Of a stretch of 64,000 bases of DNA, positions 7,937 to 16,904 are shown piece after piece. Both the position numbers and the translations under genes were made by a program. The number at the start of each line of letters is the position of its first letter. The stretch's first letter is position 1. The DNA comes from JACZYA01 sp965247455 (GTDB lineage Bacteria > Acidobacteriota > Terriglobia > Acidiferrales > 2-02-FULL-67-57): assembly GCA_965247455.1 (NCBI GenBank), contig CBDFHE010000017.1, forward strand, positions 434,001-498,000, in the 5' to 3' direction. The notes under the pieces are model-generated. The model made no database searches and was not told the DNA's origin. It saw nothing but the letters and a program-made list of their open reading frames with translations.

Positions 7937-10900
7937 CTAGAAGTAGAACTTTATCCCCAACTGCATCACCCGCGCATCTCCGACGAAAGCACGCCTGGTT
8001 GAGCTCGTCCTCCCGAAGTCGGAGGTCGATGGGTCGCAAGGAAGCCCGGTTCCGCTGCTGCAGCTGTTGCTGGGGGGGTTGAATTGGGGAGTGTTGAAGA
8101 TGTTGAAGAACTCGAACCGCAGTTCAAGCCGCCGCTCCTCGTCGATGCGGAACTTCTTGAAGACCGACATGTCCGCGTTGTGGCGCGACCAGGAGCTAAG
8201 CTGATCGACGCCGCAATTCCCGAAGGTGCCGGAATTCGGTGTCGCAAAAGCGGAGATATCCATGAACTGATCCACAGTCTGGTTGAAGCCGGAGGGCAAG
8301 GGATTGCCGATGCAGTCCGCCCGTGCGGCGGGGCTGCGCGTGCCGCTCCTGTCGGCGGCGCCGACGCCGAGGGGCGTCCCGGAGGTGGAGGCCCAAATGC
8401 CGTTGACTTGCCAATCGCCCAACAGCTTGGCGGCCAGACCCCCGCTCAAGTAAGGCTGGCCGGGGCCAAAGGGCAATTCCCACTGCCAGTTGACGACGAA
8501 GCGCTGCCTCTGGTCAAACACCAGGCGGCCATAGTCGGACTCCAGGTCATTGACATTCTGGGGCTGCCCGCCTTGGGCGCTGCCGCTCCCTCCGACCAGG
8601 TAGCCGCTCACCGTGCCCAGGGCTTTGCCCCAGGTGTAGGCAGCGTTGAAGGCAAGCCCCCCCGCCGGGGTAGCCGAGAAACGCTTGCGGAGGTTGACCT
8701 GCAAGGAGTGGTAGTTCGACCTGCCGTTCGACTTCAGGAAATCATTCCCAACACGCCCCTGCCGCCAATCCGGGAAGGGGAAGACGACGGAGGTAATGTC
8801 TCCGGGCGTGACCAGGTTTCCCTGGCCGATCCTCTGCAGCCGACGTAGATTGTTCGCGTCCTGGCCCACGTAGTCAACCTCGAGCACCAGGTCGGGGGTC
8901 AGCTCGAACTGGGGGCCGACGCTCCACTGGTGGGAGTAAGGCGAGGTCTCGTCCATGTCCCGGCCGCGCAAGCCGCTCGAGAGTCCGATCAAAAGGTCTA
9001 TGTCAGCGGGCGCAACGGCTGAAAGCGGGAAGCCATTGCGGAGCAGGAACTCCGGCGGCTCGTCAAAGTCAGCCCTGTTAGAAAGTTGGAACTGGTGAGG
9101 CGGGTTGAGCTGCAAGATGGCGGAACTGCCGATGCGATCACCCACCTGGTAGAAGACCGCGTAGCCGCCCCGGAAAACTATTCTGTCTTTGATCTGCCAG
9201 GCGACGCTCAGGCGGGGGGCGAAGTTGTTGCGGTCGGGGTTTATCAAGGTCCGCGCAAAAATGCTGTCGCCGCTCGGGCCCCGGATCAAACATTCGAAGG
9301 GGGTGCCGGTGGGGTCGTTGGTCAGGGTCGGGTTCCCGGCCGGGTCCGAACACCCCAGCGTGGCCGGCAGGGGCCCCGGAAAGGTTGTGATCAGGGCGCC
9401 GCGGCCGCCATTGGCGGTGGGGTCGAAGTTGGAAGTCAGGCGGTCGCGCTCAATCACAGGGGTGAAGTACTCATAGCGGACACCGTAATTGAAGGTGAAG
9501 GTGGGAGTAGCCCGCCAACTGTCCTGCGCGTAAAACATCGTGCCATCAATGTAATTATGGGGCACCAGGGGGCTGGTGAGGACCGTCTCGGCAAAGTTGC
9601 CCAAAAGGAAGTTGGCGATACCGCTGTTGGTCCAGTTGCTGCGGGTTCTCATCTCGCCGTTGGGCGCTCTGATATCGAGGAAGTTGTTGATGGCGCGCTT
9701 GAACTCAAAGCCAAACTTGAAGGAGTGATCGCCGCGGAAGTAAGACAGGTTGTCGATGAACTGCCAGACCTGCGAACGGGTGTCCTGGGGCCGCCACCGG
9801 TTGGTTCCCAAGATTTCAAACCCGTCCACGATAATGGGAGGGAGCCCGAAGGCGAACACGTCGGGCACGCCGGTGAGGCCGAAGTCGGGCGCGGCATTCC
9901 CCTGGGGCGCCAGCGGCTGGGAGACGCTGAAGACGTAGTTGGTGCCAAGGCGAGCATCGTTGACCAGGGTAGGACTGAAAGTGTGCACCCAGGCCAGTGA
10001 GAACACATGAGTGCGCACTTTGCTGTTGGCGCTGAACCCCCCGGGGGCGAGCGGGTTCTCGAAAGGCCCGCGCTCGATTACCCGCACCACATCGTAGCGG
10101 TCGTACACGCCGTAGATGTTATCCTTGTCGCTAATCCTCTGGTCGATGCGGATGTCAAAGGACCACTGGTCTTCGGGAACGGCTGGGGTCCCGAAAAAGT
10201 CGTTGGGGAGCGGGCCGGTAGAGGCCGGCCACAAGCCCACCAATTGCGCGGCGACCGGGTCAGCACAGGGCAAGCCATCGGTGCGGTTGGCGGCGAGGTT
10301 GAGGCTGAGCAAGGAATCAATATCCCCGTTTCCAGTCGTGTCAGCCACATTGATGCACGGCAACTCTTCCGGGACGGTAGCGAGAAAGTTAGTCAGATTT
10401 GCCGGGCTGAACCCAATCGGACTGGCGCTGAAATCGCCCAGCCTCTGCGCGGGCGTGGGTACCCGACCGAAGGAGGTCGTACCCCTGCGCCAGTGCGATT
10501 TGTCGTAATCGAAGAAGCCGAAGGTGTGGTCGCGCCAAATGGGCCCGCCGACTGCGAAGCCAAACTGGTTGCGGTTCTCTTCGGGCTTGTTAACGCCGGC
10601 GCTGTTGAGGAAATAGGAAGTGGCGTTGTATTTTTCGTTGCGGTAGAACTCCCAGAGGCTGCCGTGGATGTCATTGCTGCCCGACTTGATTTCCGCGTTA
10701 ACCACGCCCCCCATGGCCCAGCCGAACTCGGCCGAGTAGGTGCGGGTCTGGATTTTGAATTCGCGCAAGGCATCGGGCACCGGCCGAGCCGCCTGCGGGC
10801 TGGAGTCCTGGGCGTTCTGGGTGAAGGAGTTGTTGTCCACGCCATTCAACACGTAGTAGTTCTGCAGGGTTTGGTTTCCGTTGACAGCGAAGCGTCCTTC

Positions 10901-11443
10901 GCGCGGGTTGCCCGAGTTCTCCCCCCCTTCAGCCAGGAGCACGCCGGGCGCGAGCAACATCAGGTCAATGTAGCGGCGCCCATCCAGCGGCAGATCCACG
11001 ATGGCCCGGGAGTCCACCACTGTACTCACGTCGCCTGTCTGGGTTTCGAGCAGCGGGGTCGCCGCCATCGTTTCCACCACTGTAGTAACCGCGCCCAACT
11101 GGAGCGTAAAATTTAGCTGCAAGCGGTCGTTGACGTGCAGCACAATGCCTCGCCGCACAGCGGTTTGAAAGCCCGAGGCTTCCACCCGAATTCCGTAGGG
11201 GCCAGCACGCAAAAGCGTCGAGACGTAGTCGCCGACCGCGTTGGTTTGCACCTCAGTCGCGGCCCGCACCTCGCTATGGGTGACTGTCACCGTGGCGCCC
11301 GGAATCACAGCTCCGGTCGGATCCGACACCGTGCCGACGATCACTCCGGTGTTGGTCTGCGCTTCAAGCGCCGGCGTGAAAAGAAGACCAGCCAGACACA
11401 CAACTACCACGCTGCAATACACTGCTGTTCTCATGCTTCGCAC
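7937..11443 (-). CDS. Oar-like TonB-dependent receptor with carboxypeptidase-regulatory-like domain
   Basis: This 1168-residue outer-membrane protein has a signal peptide (VVVCLAGLLFTPALEAQ), then an Ig-like carboxypeptidase-regulatory domain (GVIVGTVSDPTGAVIPGATVTV, roughly residues 30-120). A plug-like region follows (IVDLPLDGRRYIDLMLLAPGV; QNYYVLNGVDNN; EFKIQTRTYSAEFGWAMGGVVNAEIKSG), then a very long beta-barrel ending MQLGIKFYF. The architecture is the OmpA-like/Oar receptor family greatly expanded in Acidobacteriota; these import or bind oligosaccharides, peptides or other large substrates. It lies downstream of an APC permease gene on the same strand, and this permease-receptor order recurs at 60799-64000. 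It has its own promoter at 11516-11544. Confidence 0.92.
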   Translation of the reverse strand: MRSMRTAVYCSVVVVCLAGLLFTPALEAQTNTGVIVGTVSDPTGAVIPGATVTVTHSEVRAATEVQTNAVGDYVSTLLRAGPYGIRVEASGFQTAVRRGIVLHVNDRLQLNFTLQLGAVTTVVETMAATPLLETQTGDVSTVVDSRAIVDLPLDGRRYIDLMLLAPGVLLAEGGENSGNPREGRFAVNGNQTLQNYYVLNGVDNNSFTQNAQDSSPQAARPVPDALREFKIQTRTYSAEFGWAMGGVVNAEIKSGSNDIHGSLWEFYRNEKYNATSYFLNSAGVNKPEENRNQFGFAVGGPIWRDHTFGFFDYDKSHWRRGTTSFGRVPTPAQRLGDFSASPIGFSPANLTNFLATVPEELPCINVADTTGNGDIDSLLSLNLAANRTDGLPCADPVAAQLVGLWPASTGPLPNDFFGTPAVPEDQWSFDIRIDQRISDKDNIYGVYDRYDVVRVIERGPFENPLAPGGFSANSKVRTHVFSLAWVHTFSPTLVNDARLGTNYVFSVSQPLAPQGNAAPDFGLTGVPDVFAFGLPPIIVDGFEILGTNRWRPQDTRSQVWQFIDNLSYFRGDHSFKFGFEFKRAINNFLDIRAPNGEMRTRSNWTNSGIANFLLGNFAETVLTSPLVPHNYIDGTMFYAQDSWRATPTFTFNYGVRYEYFTPVIERDRLTSNFDPTANGGRGALITTFPGPLPATLGCSDPAGNPTLTNDPTGTPFECLIRGPSGDSIFARTLINPDRNNFAPRLSVAWQIKDRIVFRGGYAVFYQVGDRIGSSAILQLNPPHQFQLSNRADFDEPPEFLLRNGFPLSAVAPADIDLLIGLSSGLRGRDMDETSPYSHQWSVGPQFELTPDLVLEVDYVGQDANNLRRLQRIGQGNLVTPGDITSVVFPFPDWRQGRVGNDFLKSNGRSNYHSLQVNLRKRFSATPAGGLAFNAAYTWGKALGTVSGYLVGGSGSAQGGQPQNVNDLESDYGRLVFDQRQRFVVNWQWELPFGPGQPYLSGGLAAKLLGDWQVNGIWASTSGTPLGVGAADRSGTRSPAARADCIGNPLPSGFNQTVDQFMDISAFATPNSGTFGNCGVDQLSSWSRHNADMSVFKKFRIDEERRLELRFEFFNIFNTPQFNPPSNSCSSGTGLPCDPSTSDFGRTSSTRRAFVGDARVMQLGIKFYF

Positions 11444-11515
11444 CTCAAGCCAAGTTTGTTTGCGTTGTCTGTGAATGCGACCGCCCCCCTCTTTTGCTAA
11501 GCGGCTACACTCTTT

Positions 11516-11544
11516 TTCATAGCAGCAATTCTGTCTCCAGTCAA
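11516..11544 (-). promoter_or_regulatory. Promoter of the TonB receptor gene
   Basis: On the minus strand TTGACT and TATGAA are separated by exactly 17 bases, a strong sigma-70-type match. The expected start is about 65 bases before the receptor ATG, and a GAGGTG ribosome-binding sequence lies just before that ATG. Confidence 0.75.
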
Positions 11545-11729
11545 GTCCAAAATTGCGGCTTTCGCTGAACCCCTTTGTCAGGAGTCAGTTGGTGAATCTT
11601 CTCCCGCGCCCAAGGCGGGCTGATGGCGCTATATGAGATTTCGTATGATTCCACCGGAAATCTTCCAAATCCTGTAACCGCCAGCCGCCTCCCCCGCCCG
11701 GGCGCTTGGCCGTGAACCCTGCTGCCGTG

Positions 11730-13127
11730 TCATCTGGCAGTGCCCTCCACCGGCCCGGAAGCGAACGGCCACTCCCTGGTTTGACGCGCGCGCAGCATGT
11801 ACAAACCGACTCCCGCTGCCAGAACCACGGCGCCCATGATAATAAATTTCCATTCCTGCGTCAGCAGGATGTAGAGCCAACCAGCCGCCGCCAGGAAACT
11901 GGGGAGCGGGTAGAACCACATCTGGAACGGTCGGTGAATGTCGGCCCGGCGGCGGATCAACGTCACCGCCCAAACCTGCGCCAAGTAGAGAATGATGATC
12001 TGGATGACCATTAAGATCTGGATGATTTCTTCCAGCTTAAAGAAGCAAAAGAAGGTCGAACCCAACCCCAGGATCACCACCGAAACATGGGGGAAGCGTC
12101 CGGTGGGATGCAGGCGGGCAAAGACGCGAAAGAATCGCCCGTCCGCCGCCGCCGCGTAGGGAATGCGACTGTACCCGAGGAGGAGCGCAAACACCGACGC
12201 AAAGGCCGCCCCCAGGATGAACACGGTGAGCACGTGGCCGGCCCAGGGCCCATAGATAATTTCCATGAAGTCGGAAACGACGTGTTGCGATTGCATTGCA
12301 TCGCGCCAGGGCACGACGCCGATAATCGACGTGGTCATGAAAAAATACAGCGCCGTCACCAGCAAAATCGAAACAACTATTGCTCGGGGTATGTTCTTGC
12401 TGGGATTCTTTACCTCTCCGCCGAGGAAGCAAACGTTGTTGTAGCCGCCATACCCGTAGATGGCAATCAAACTCGCCCCGCCCAACCCGATAAAGAACCC
12501 TTTGGAAAGCGAAAATGCCTGGGGCGGGAAATCAAACACCATCCCGAGATCCATCCGAAACAGCCCCGACACGATCACCCACAGGATGCTGCTGAGCACG
12601 ACCAACATGAACACAAAAGAAAGGCGCCCCACGGTTTTGATGTCCCGGTACAGCAGCACCGTGATGGCGAGCACGACGCCCACCGCGATCAGTTTCGTAG
12701 CCAGCGGTGTCAACGAGGGGGCGAAGTAGCCAAGATATTCGGCGAATCCGACCGCGCCGGTGGCCGCCGACAAAGGCGCAGTGAATAGAATCATCCACAC
12801 GAACAGGAACGACATCAATTGCCCCATCCGCTTGGCTCCGTAGGCTTCCCGCAGGTAGAGATAGGAGCCGCCTGCACCCGGCATAGCCGCCCCCAGCTCC
12901 GCCCACACCAGACCATCGCCCACCGCCAGGAGCGCGCCCACCATCCACCCCAGCAAAGCTTGCGGGCCACCCATCGCGGTCAGCAAAAACGGAATGGTGA
13001 TGAATGGGCCGATGCCGACCATCTCGACGACATTGGCCGCCGTCGCCTCTTTCAAGCCCAACCCGCGAATCAGCTTTTCACCCGGGTTGGGAGAGGTTGG
13101 CGCGGAGGTGGAATCTCGGTTCGTCAC
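11730..13127 (-). CDS. APC superfamily amino acid permease
   Basis: The 465-residue protein has about 12 hydrophobic segments and the APC N-terminal signature: IRGLGLKEATAANVVEMVGIGPFITIPFL, then GWMVGALLAVGDGLVWAELGAAMPGAGGSYLYLREAYG. It is a cytoplasmic-membrane transporter of amino acids or amines; substrate is not determinable. The last 43 codons, from the TQEWKFII segment onward, are repeated as a truncated fragment at 60799-60927, so a close paralogue once existed in the genome. The 286 bases between this gene and the TonB receptor hold only the receptor promoter. Confidence 0.92.
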   Translation of the reverse strand: MTNRDSTSAPTSPNPGEKLIRGLGLKEATAANVVEMVGIGPFITIPFLLTAMGGPQALLGWMVGALLAVGDGLVWAELGAAMPGAGGSYLYLREAYGAKRMGQLMSFLFVWMILFTAPLSAATGAVGFAEYLGYFAPSLTPLATKLIAVGVVLAITVLLYRDIKTVGRLSFVFMLVVLSSILWVIVSGLFRMDLGMVFDFPPQAFSLSKGFFIGLGGASLIAIYGYGGYNNVCFLGGEVKNPSKNIPRAIVVSILLVTALYFFMTTSIIGVVPWRDAMQSQHVVSDFMEIIYGPWAGHVLTVFILGAAFASVFALLLGYSRIPYAAAADGRFFRVFARLHPTGRFPHVSVVILGLGSTFFCFFKLEEIIQILMVIQIIILYLAQVWAVTLIRRRADIHRPFQMWFYPLPSFLAAAGWLYILLTQEWKFIIMGAVVLAAGVGLYMLRARQTREWPFASGPVEGTAR

Positions 13128-13198
13128 AGCCCCTCTCTTGTTTGTCTCTAGGGAGTCGAGCCTAGATACGCGTTCTGCCCGCGCGTGTCAAGGATGAA

Positions 13199-13334
13199 AA
13201 AAAAGCGGTAGTGGGTCACTTTCACTAGGTTGATTGGGCCGCCGGGCGGAAAAGCGGCACAAACGCCCCGTGGCAGGTGCCACGGGGCTCGGCGCAAACT
13301 CCCCATTTTCAAAATGACCCACTACCAAAAAAGC
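13199..13334. mobile_element. Small TIR element A1 with 8-bp target duplication
   Basis: The element proper is 13207-13326 (120 bp). It starts GGTAGTGGGTCAC and ends with the inverted copy TGACCCACTACC. Both sides carry the perfect direct repeat AAAAAAGC (13199-13206 and 13327-13334), which is a target-site duplication. Inside is the hairpin CCCCGTGGCAGGTGCCACGG plus GG (13266-13287). No ORF is present, so it is non-autonomous (MITE-like). The rest of the 328-base gap between the permease and PIG-L genes contains the probable PIG-L promoter. Confidence 0.85.
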
Positions 13335-13341
13335 AGACCCC

Positions 13342-13370
13342 TTGACAAACACCTAACCGCTTTGGTAATT
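13342..13370 (+). promoter_or_regulatory. Probable promoter of the PIG-L gene
   Basis: TTGACA at 13342 is followed 17 bases later by GTAATT, a good -35 with a weak -10. It begins 8 bp after the right target duplication of element A1 and lies 86 bases ahead of the PIG-L ATG. Assigned by eye only. Confidence 0.4.
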
Positions 13371-13455
13371 GGAATGTTGCCGATCCGCCTCATCGAGGGT
13401 GGGCGGATTGGCCACAAGTTCTTTATTTTGCCCCCGCCGAATTGAGGAGGTCAGC

Positions 13456-16170
13456 ATGAATTCAAGAAGGTTTCTCTGCACATTGGTTCTGGTTTCATTG
13501 CTTGTGCTTGCCCCGCCGGCCGGCGGGGGCACTGCCCTGCCCGAAGACCGTGGCGCCGCCGGCCTGTGGCAGGCGCTACTGAAGCTGCGAACCACCGCCA
13601 GCGCGCTCCACATCACCGCCCACCCTGACGATGAGGATGGCCCCATGCTGACGCTGCTGGCGCGCGGACAGGGCGTCCGCGCCATGCTCCTCACCTTGAA
13701 CCGCGGCGAAGGCGGCGCCAACCTGATCGCGCCTTACTTCTTCGATGCCCTCGGTATGCTGCGCAGCCTGGAGCTTCTGCAGTCCGACCGCTACTACGGC
13801 ATCCAACAATTCCACAGTCGCGTGGTGGACTACGGGTACTCCAAGTCCCTTGACGAAGCTCTCACCAAGTGGGGCGGAGAGAAAAATGTCCTGCGGGACG
13901 TGGTTCGCGTCGTGCGCCGTGAACGGCCCGACGTCATCATCTCCCGTTTCCGCGGCAATCGCCGCGACGGGCACGGCAACCACCAGACCGCCGGCGTAAT
14001 GGCCCGGCAGGTGTTCGAAGCCGCCGCCGATCCCAACCGCTTCCCCGAGCAGATCGCGGAAGGCCTGCGCCCCTGGCAGCCCAAGAAGCTCTACATGAAC
14101 AACATCCGTCCGGAATCGCGCCCCGAAGACAAGGACCTTTGGACACTGGTCGTGCACTCCGGCCAGTACGACCCCATCCTGGGCCGCTCCTACTACCAGA
14201 TTGCCCGCCAGGGACTGGGGTACCAACGCTCGCAGGGGGCTGGCAGCCGGCCAGCGGCCGCTGGTTCCTACAAAACTTACTACCGGCTGCTGGCCACAGC
14301 AGAGCCCGGGGACAGTCCTGAGCAGGAGGAGTCATTCTTTGACGGGCTCGACATCAGCCTGGCCGGGATCGCCGCCCACGCCGGCAGCAATCCCCCTGCC
14401 TGGCTGACGCAGGGGCTGGCCACCATCAACGGTTCGGTCGAAGCGGCCTTGGCAGCGTTTGACCCCGGCACGCTGGCGGCGCCGGTTCCCTCGCTGGCGG
14501 CGGGCCTGAACGCCACCCGCGCGCTTATCGCGGAGGCGAAGCAGTCCAGCCTGGACGAGGCCGGCCGCGACCACATCTTCCTTGTCCTCAAGCGCAAAGA
14601 GAAGCAGTTCCAGCACGCCCTCGCAAAGGCCCTGGCACTGGACCTGGAAGTCGCCGTGCAGCCCGACGACCCGCCCACCGGGCCCTTTGCCGCCTTCGTC
14701 ACCCCCAGCACCTTCAACCACGCCATTCCGGGGCAGGACTTTGCCGCCGGCGTGCGGCTGGTCAATCGCAGCTCGGTTGAGGTCACTCCCACCGCGGTCG
14801 AGATTCGTGTTCCGGAGAGCTGGGCAGCCACTGCCGAGACTGTGGAGTTGAGCCCGCTGGGCTATAACGATGTACTCTCAGCCCGCTTCCGCCTCCGGCT
14901 CAGCGAGCAGGCCGAACTCACTCGCCCTTACTGGCACCGCGATTCCATTGAAGAAGCCGTTTACCAAATCGACCAGCCCCAGCACCACACCCGTTCCTTC
15001 CCGCCGCCGCCCGCCTGGGGGGTGGTGAAGCTGGAGGTAGCGGGCACCTCCATCAAAGTAAAAGAGCCGCTGCGCATCCTGCGGCGCGACCCCACCTACG
15101 GCGCTCTGCGGCCGCCGCTGACGGTGGTGCCCGCTCTCAGCGTCCGCTTCAGCGGCGAGCACGGCATCATTCCGCTGGGCCAGCAACAGTACAAGGTCTC
15201 GGTGGTGGTGCACAGCAACGCCAAAGGCGCGGCCGAAGGCACAGTGCGGCTGCGGCTGCCTTCGGGCTGGCAGAGCACACCCGCCACGATCGCCTTCTCC
15301 TTCGCCAAGGAGGACGAAGAAGCCTCCTACGATTTCACGCTCTCGGTCCCGGTCGGTTTGCAGAAGCAGGCCTACACGCTGGAAGCCGTGGCCAAATACC
15401 AGGGCCGGGAGTACCGCGAGGGCTACGTCACCATCACCGCGCGCGACCTGGGCCGCTTCAACCTCTACAGTCCTGCGCGCCACCATGTGGGGGGCGTGGA
15501 CGTCCAGGTGGCCGAGGGGCTGCGGCTGGGCTATGTGATGGGATCAGGCGACACTATCCCGCAGTCGCTGGAACTGCTGGGCATCCGCCCGGACATGCTG
15601 GGGCCGGCCGATTTGGCCACGGCCGACCTGGATGGCTACGACTCCATCATCGTGGGGGTACGCGCCTACGCCGTGCGACCGGACGTGAAGACCTACAACG
15701 GCCGCCTGCTCAACTACGCCAAGAACGGGGGTGTCCTGATCGTGCAGTACCAGACTCCGGAGTACGACAACAACTACGGGCCCTATCCCTACTCCCAGAC
15801 CCGGCGGCCGGAGGAGGTCAGCGAAGAAGACTCCCCCGTCACCATCCTGGCTCCTGACAACCCCCTCTTCAACCACCCCAACAAGATTACGCTGGCGGAC
15901 TTTGAAGGCTGGGTGGAGGAGCGCGGCTCCAAGTTCCTCAAGAGCTGGGACGAGCGCTACACCCCGCTGCTGGAAACCCACGACCAGAATCAGGAACCGC
16001 AAAAAGGCGGCTGGGTCTATGCCCCCTACGGCAAGGGGGTTTACATCTACAGCGCCTACGCTTGGTACCGGCAGCTGCCCCACGCCGTCGCCGGGGCCTT
16101 CCGCCTCTACGCCAACATGATCTCCCTACGCAAAACCCTGGCCGAACAAGGAGGCAGCCCCAGCGACTGA
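13456..16170 (+). CDS. Secreted PIG-L/LmbE family deacetylase with long C-terminal extension
   Basis: A GAGGAGG ribosome site nine bases upstream fixes the ATG at 13456, although the frame is open from 13369. A signal peptide (LCTLVLVSLLVLAPPAGG) precedes the PIG-L zinc N-deacetylase domain. The motif HPDDE is at residues 56-60 and a second metal motif is in GHGNHQTAG near residue 177. The remaining 500-600 residues contain NPCBM/alpha-galactosidase-like beta segments (VNRSSVEVTPTAVEIRVPESW) and a C-terminal GATase-like part (LGYVMGSGDTIPQSLELLGI; YDSIIVGVRAYA). At 904 residues it is far longer than catalytic PIG-L proteins, a form common in Acidobacteriota and Bacteroidota. It likely removes N-acetyl groups from a sugar conjugate outside the cytoplasm. 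Confidence 0.9.
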   Translation: MNSRRFLCTLVLVSLLVLAPPAGGGTALPEDRGAAGLWQALLKLRTTASALHITAHPDDEDGPMLTLLARGQGVRAMLLTLNRGEGGANLIAPYFFDALGMLRSLELLQSDRYYGIQQFHSRVVDYGYSKSLDEALTKWGGEKNVLRDVVRVVRRERPDVIISRFRGNRRDGHGNHQTAGVMARQVFEAAADPNRFPEQIAEGLRPWQPKKLYMNNIRPESRPEDKDLWTLVVHSGQYDPILGRSYYQIARQGLGYQRSQGAGSRPAAAGSYKTYYRLLATAEPGDSPEQEESFFDGLDISLAGIAAHAGSNPPAWLTQGLATINGSVEAALAAFDPGTLAAPVPSLAAGLNATRALIAEAKQSSLDEAGRDHIFLVLKRKEKQFQHALAKALALDLEVAVQPDDPPTGPFAAFVTPSTFNHAIPGQDFAAGVRLVNRSSVEVTPTAVEIRVPESWAATAETVELSPLGYNDVLSARFRLRLSEQAELTRPYWHRDSIEEAVYQIDQPQHHTRSFPPPPAWGVVKLEVAGTSIKVKEPLRILRRDPTYGALRPPLTVVPALSVRFSGEHGIIPLGQQQYKVSVVVHSNAKGAAEGTVRLRLPSGWQSTPATIAFSFAKEDEEASYDFTLSVPVGLQKQAYTLEAVAKYQGREYREGYVTITARDLGRFNLYSPARHHVGGVDVQVAEGLRLGYVMGSGDTIPQSLELLGIRPDMLGPADLATADLDGYDSIIVGVRAYAVRPDVKTYNGRLLNYAKNGGVLIVQYQTPEYDNNYGPYPYSQTRRPEEVSEEDSPVTILAPDNPLFNHPNKITLADFEGWVEERGSKFLKSWDERYTPLLETHDQNQEPQKGGWVYAPYGKGVYIYSAYAWYRQLPHAVAGAFRLYANMISLRKTLAEQGGSPSD

Positions 16171-16250
16171 AAGCAGCCATGCAACCAACCCACACCAAAC
16201 GTTTTGGGTCGGGGTTAAAACGCAATCCAAGAAGCGGGCGCGGCTGACAC

Positions 16251-16454
16251 TTACGTCCGCGCTCTTGGCTTGGAACTCTTTGCTCCTTGCGGAGTGCTCC
16301 GCTCGGCACGGTTCTGCGGTTTTCCCGCGCCCAAAGAAAAACGGCGGTAGAGCCAGTAGGTGAGGGAAAAAGCCACCAGAAAGATCAGGGCAGGGAGGAT
16401 GACGCCCCAGATCGGGCTTCCCAGACGCTCAAGGGCGACGCTTAGCAGGTTCAC
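16251..16454 (-). CDS. Small membrane protein, third downstream of the symporter
   Basis: This 67-codon ORF starts with GTG that overlaps the stop of the preceding 47-codon ORF by four bases (GTGA), a strong sign of translational coupling. It has one transmembrane segment (SPIWGVILPALIFLVAFSLTYWLY) and a basic, hydrophilic tail. It resembles no protein I recognise by name. Its place as last gene of the symporter operon suggests an accessory role in the membrane. Confidence 0.6.
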   Translation of the reverse strand: MNLLSVALERLGSPIWGVILPALIFLVAFSLTYWLYRRFSLGAGKPQNRAERSTPQGAKSSKPRART

Positions 16455-16594
16455 GGTCGGTCGTCCTTGGTGGTGGGATTGCCCTGCGTGTTCCGCCGGC
16501 GCTTCCGGTAGGACAGATAGGCCAGAAGCATACCGAGAAAGGAAGCGAAGTAAGCGATTGACATCCCGATGACTACCATCAGGCCTTGGTCCAC
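16451..16594 (-). CDS. Tiny membrane protein downstream of the symporter (47 aa)
   Basis: A GTG at 16594, two bases after the stop of the 96-residue gene, is preceded by GGAGGAATAACT, so ribosome binding is excellent. The product has one hydrophobic helix (VVIGMSIAYFASFLGMLLAYL) followed by SYRKRRRNTQ, a positive-inside anchor, and a short polar tail. It overlaps the next ORF by four bases. Too short for ordinary gene finders, but the spacing, Shine-Dalgarno and topology all support a real gene. Function unknown; an accessory subunit of the sodium/solute symporter is an inference. Confidence 0.6.
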   Translation of the reverse strand: MDQGLMVVIGMSIAYFASFLGMLLAYLSYRKRRRNTQGNPTTKDDRP

Positions 16595-16596
16595 AG

Positions 16597-16887
16597 TTAT
16601 TCCTCCCAGCGCTGGATGCTTTCCAACTCTTCCAGGTGCTTCCGTTGCTTTTTTTCGAATTCCTCTGAGATGGTGCGGAGCTTGGGGTCAATGACCACGT
16701 ACATGGCGTAGGCGATCAGGGCTCCCAGGATCAGGAGAAAATAGCCCCACGCCTGTAACAAGAGCGCGTGCAGAACCCCCAGGCTGAGCACAAAATAGGC
16801 CAAGGGCGAGAGAATACTCGCGATCAGGTCTTCCCGCGTCCATTCTTCCGCCGCCTCCGGCGTCCACTTCCGTCGTATCCACGCCAT
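16597..16887 (-). CDS. Small two-helix membrane protein in the symporter operon
   Basis: From ATG 16887 the product is 96 residues: an amphipathic N-terminus (WIRRKWTPEAAEEWTREDL), two hydrophobic segments (SPLAYFVLSLGVLHALLL and GYFLLILGALIAYAMYVVI), and a charged, probably coiled tail (ISEEFEKKQRKHLEELES). It begins 17 bases after the symporter stop, on the same strand, with GGAGA upstream of the ATG. I do not recognise a named family. The coiled tail and constant neighbourhood suggest it works with the transporter. Confidence 0.75.
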   Translation of the reverse strand: MAWIRRKWTPEAAEEWTREDLIASILSPLAYFVLSLGVLHALLLQAWGYFLLILGALIAYAMYVVIDPKLRTISEEFEKKQRKHLEELESIQRWEE

Positions 16888-16904
16888 ATTGTTCTCCTCT
16901 CCTA

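Noticed and set aside
10007..11116. 369-codon open frame on the plus strand
   Set aside because: Antisense to the TonB receptor gene, which has a clear signal peptide and family motifs.
13266..13287. Hairpin considered as a transcription terminator for the permease/PIG-L region
   Set aside because: No T-run follows on either strand, it sits upstream of both genes, and it is the core of a TIR element found at other sites.
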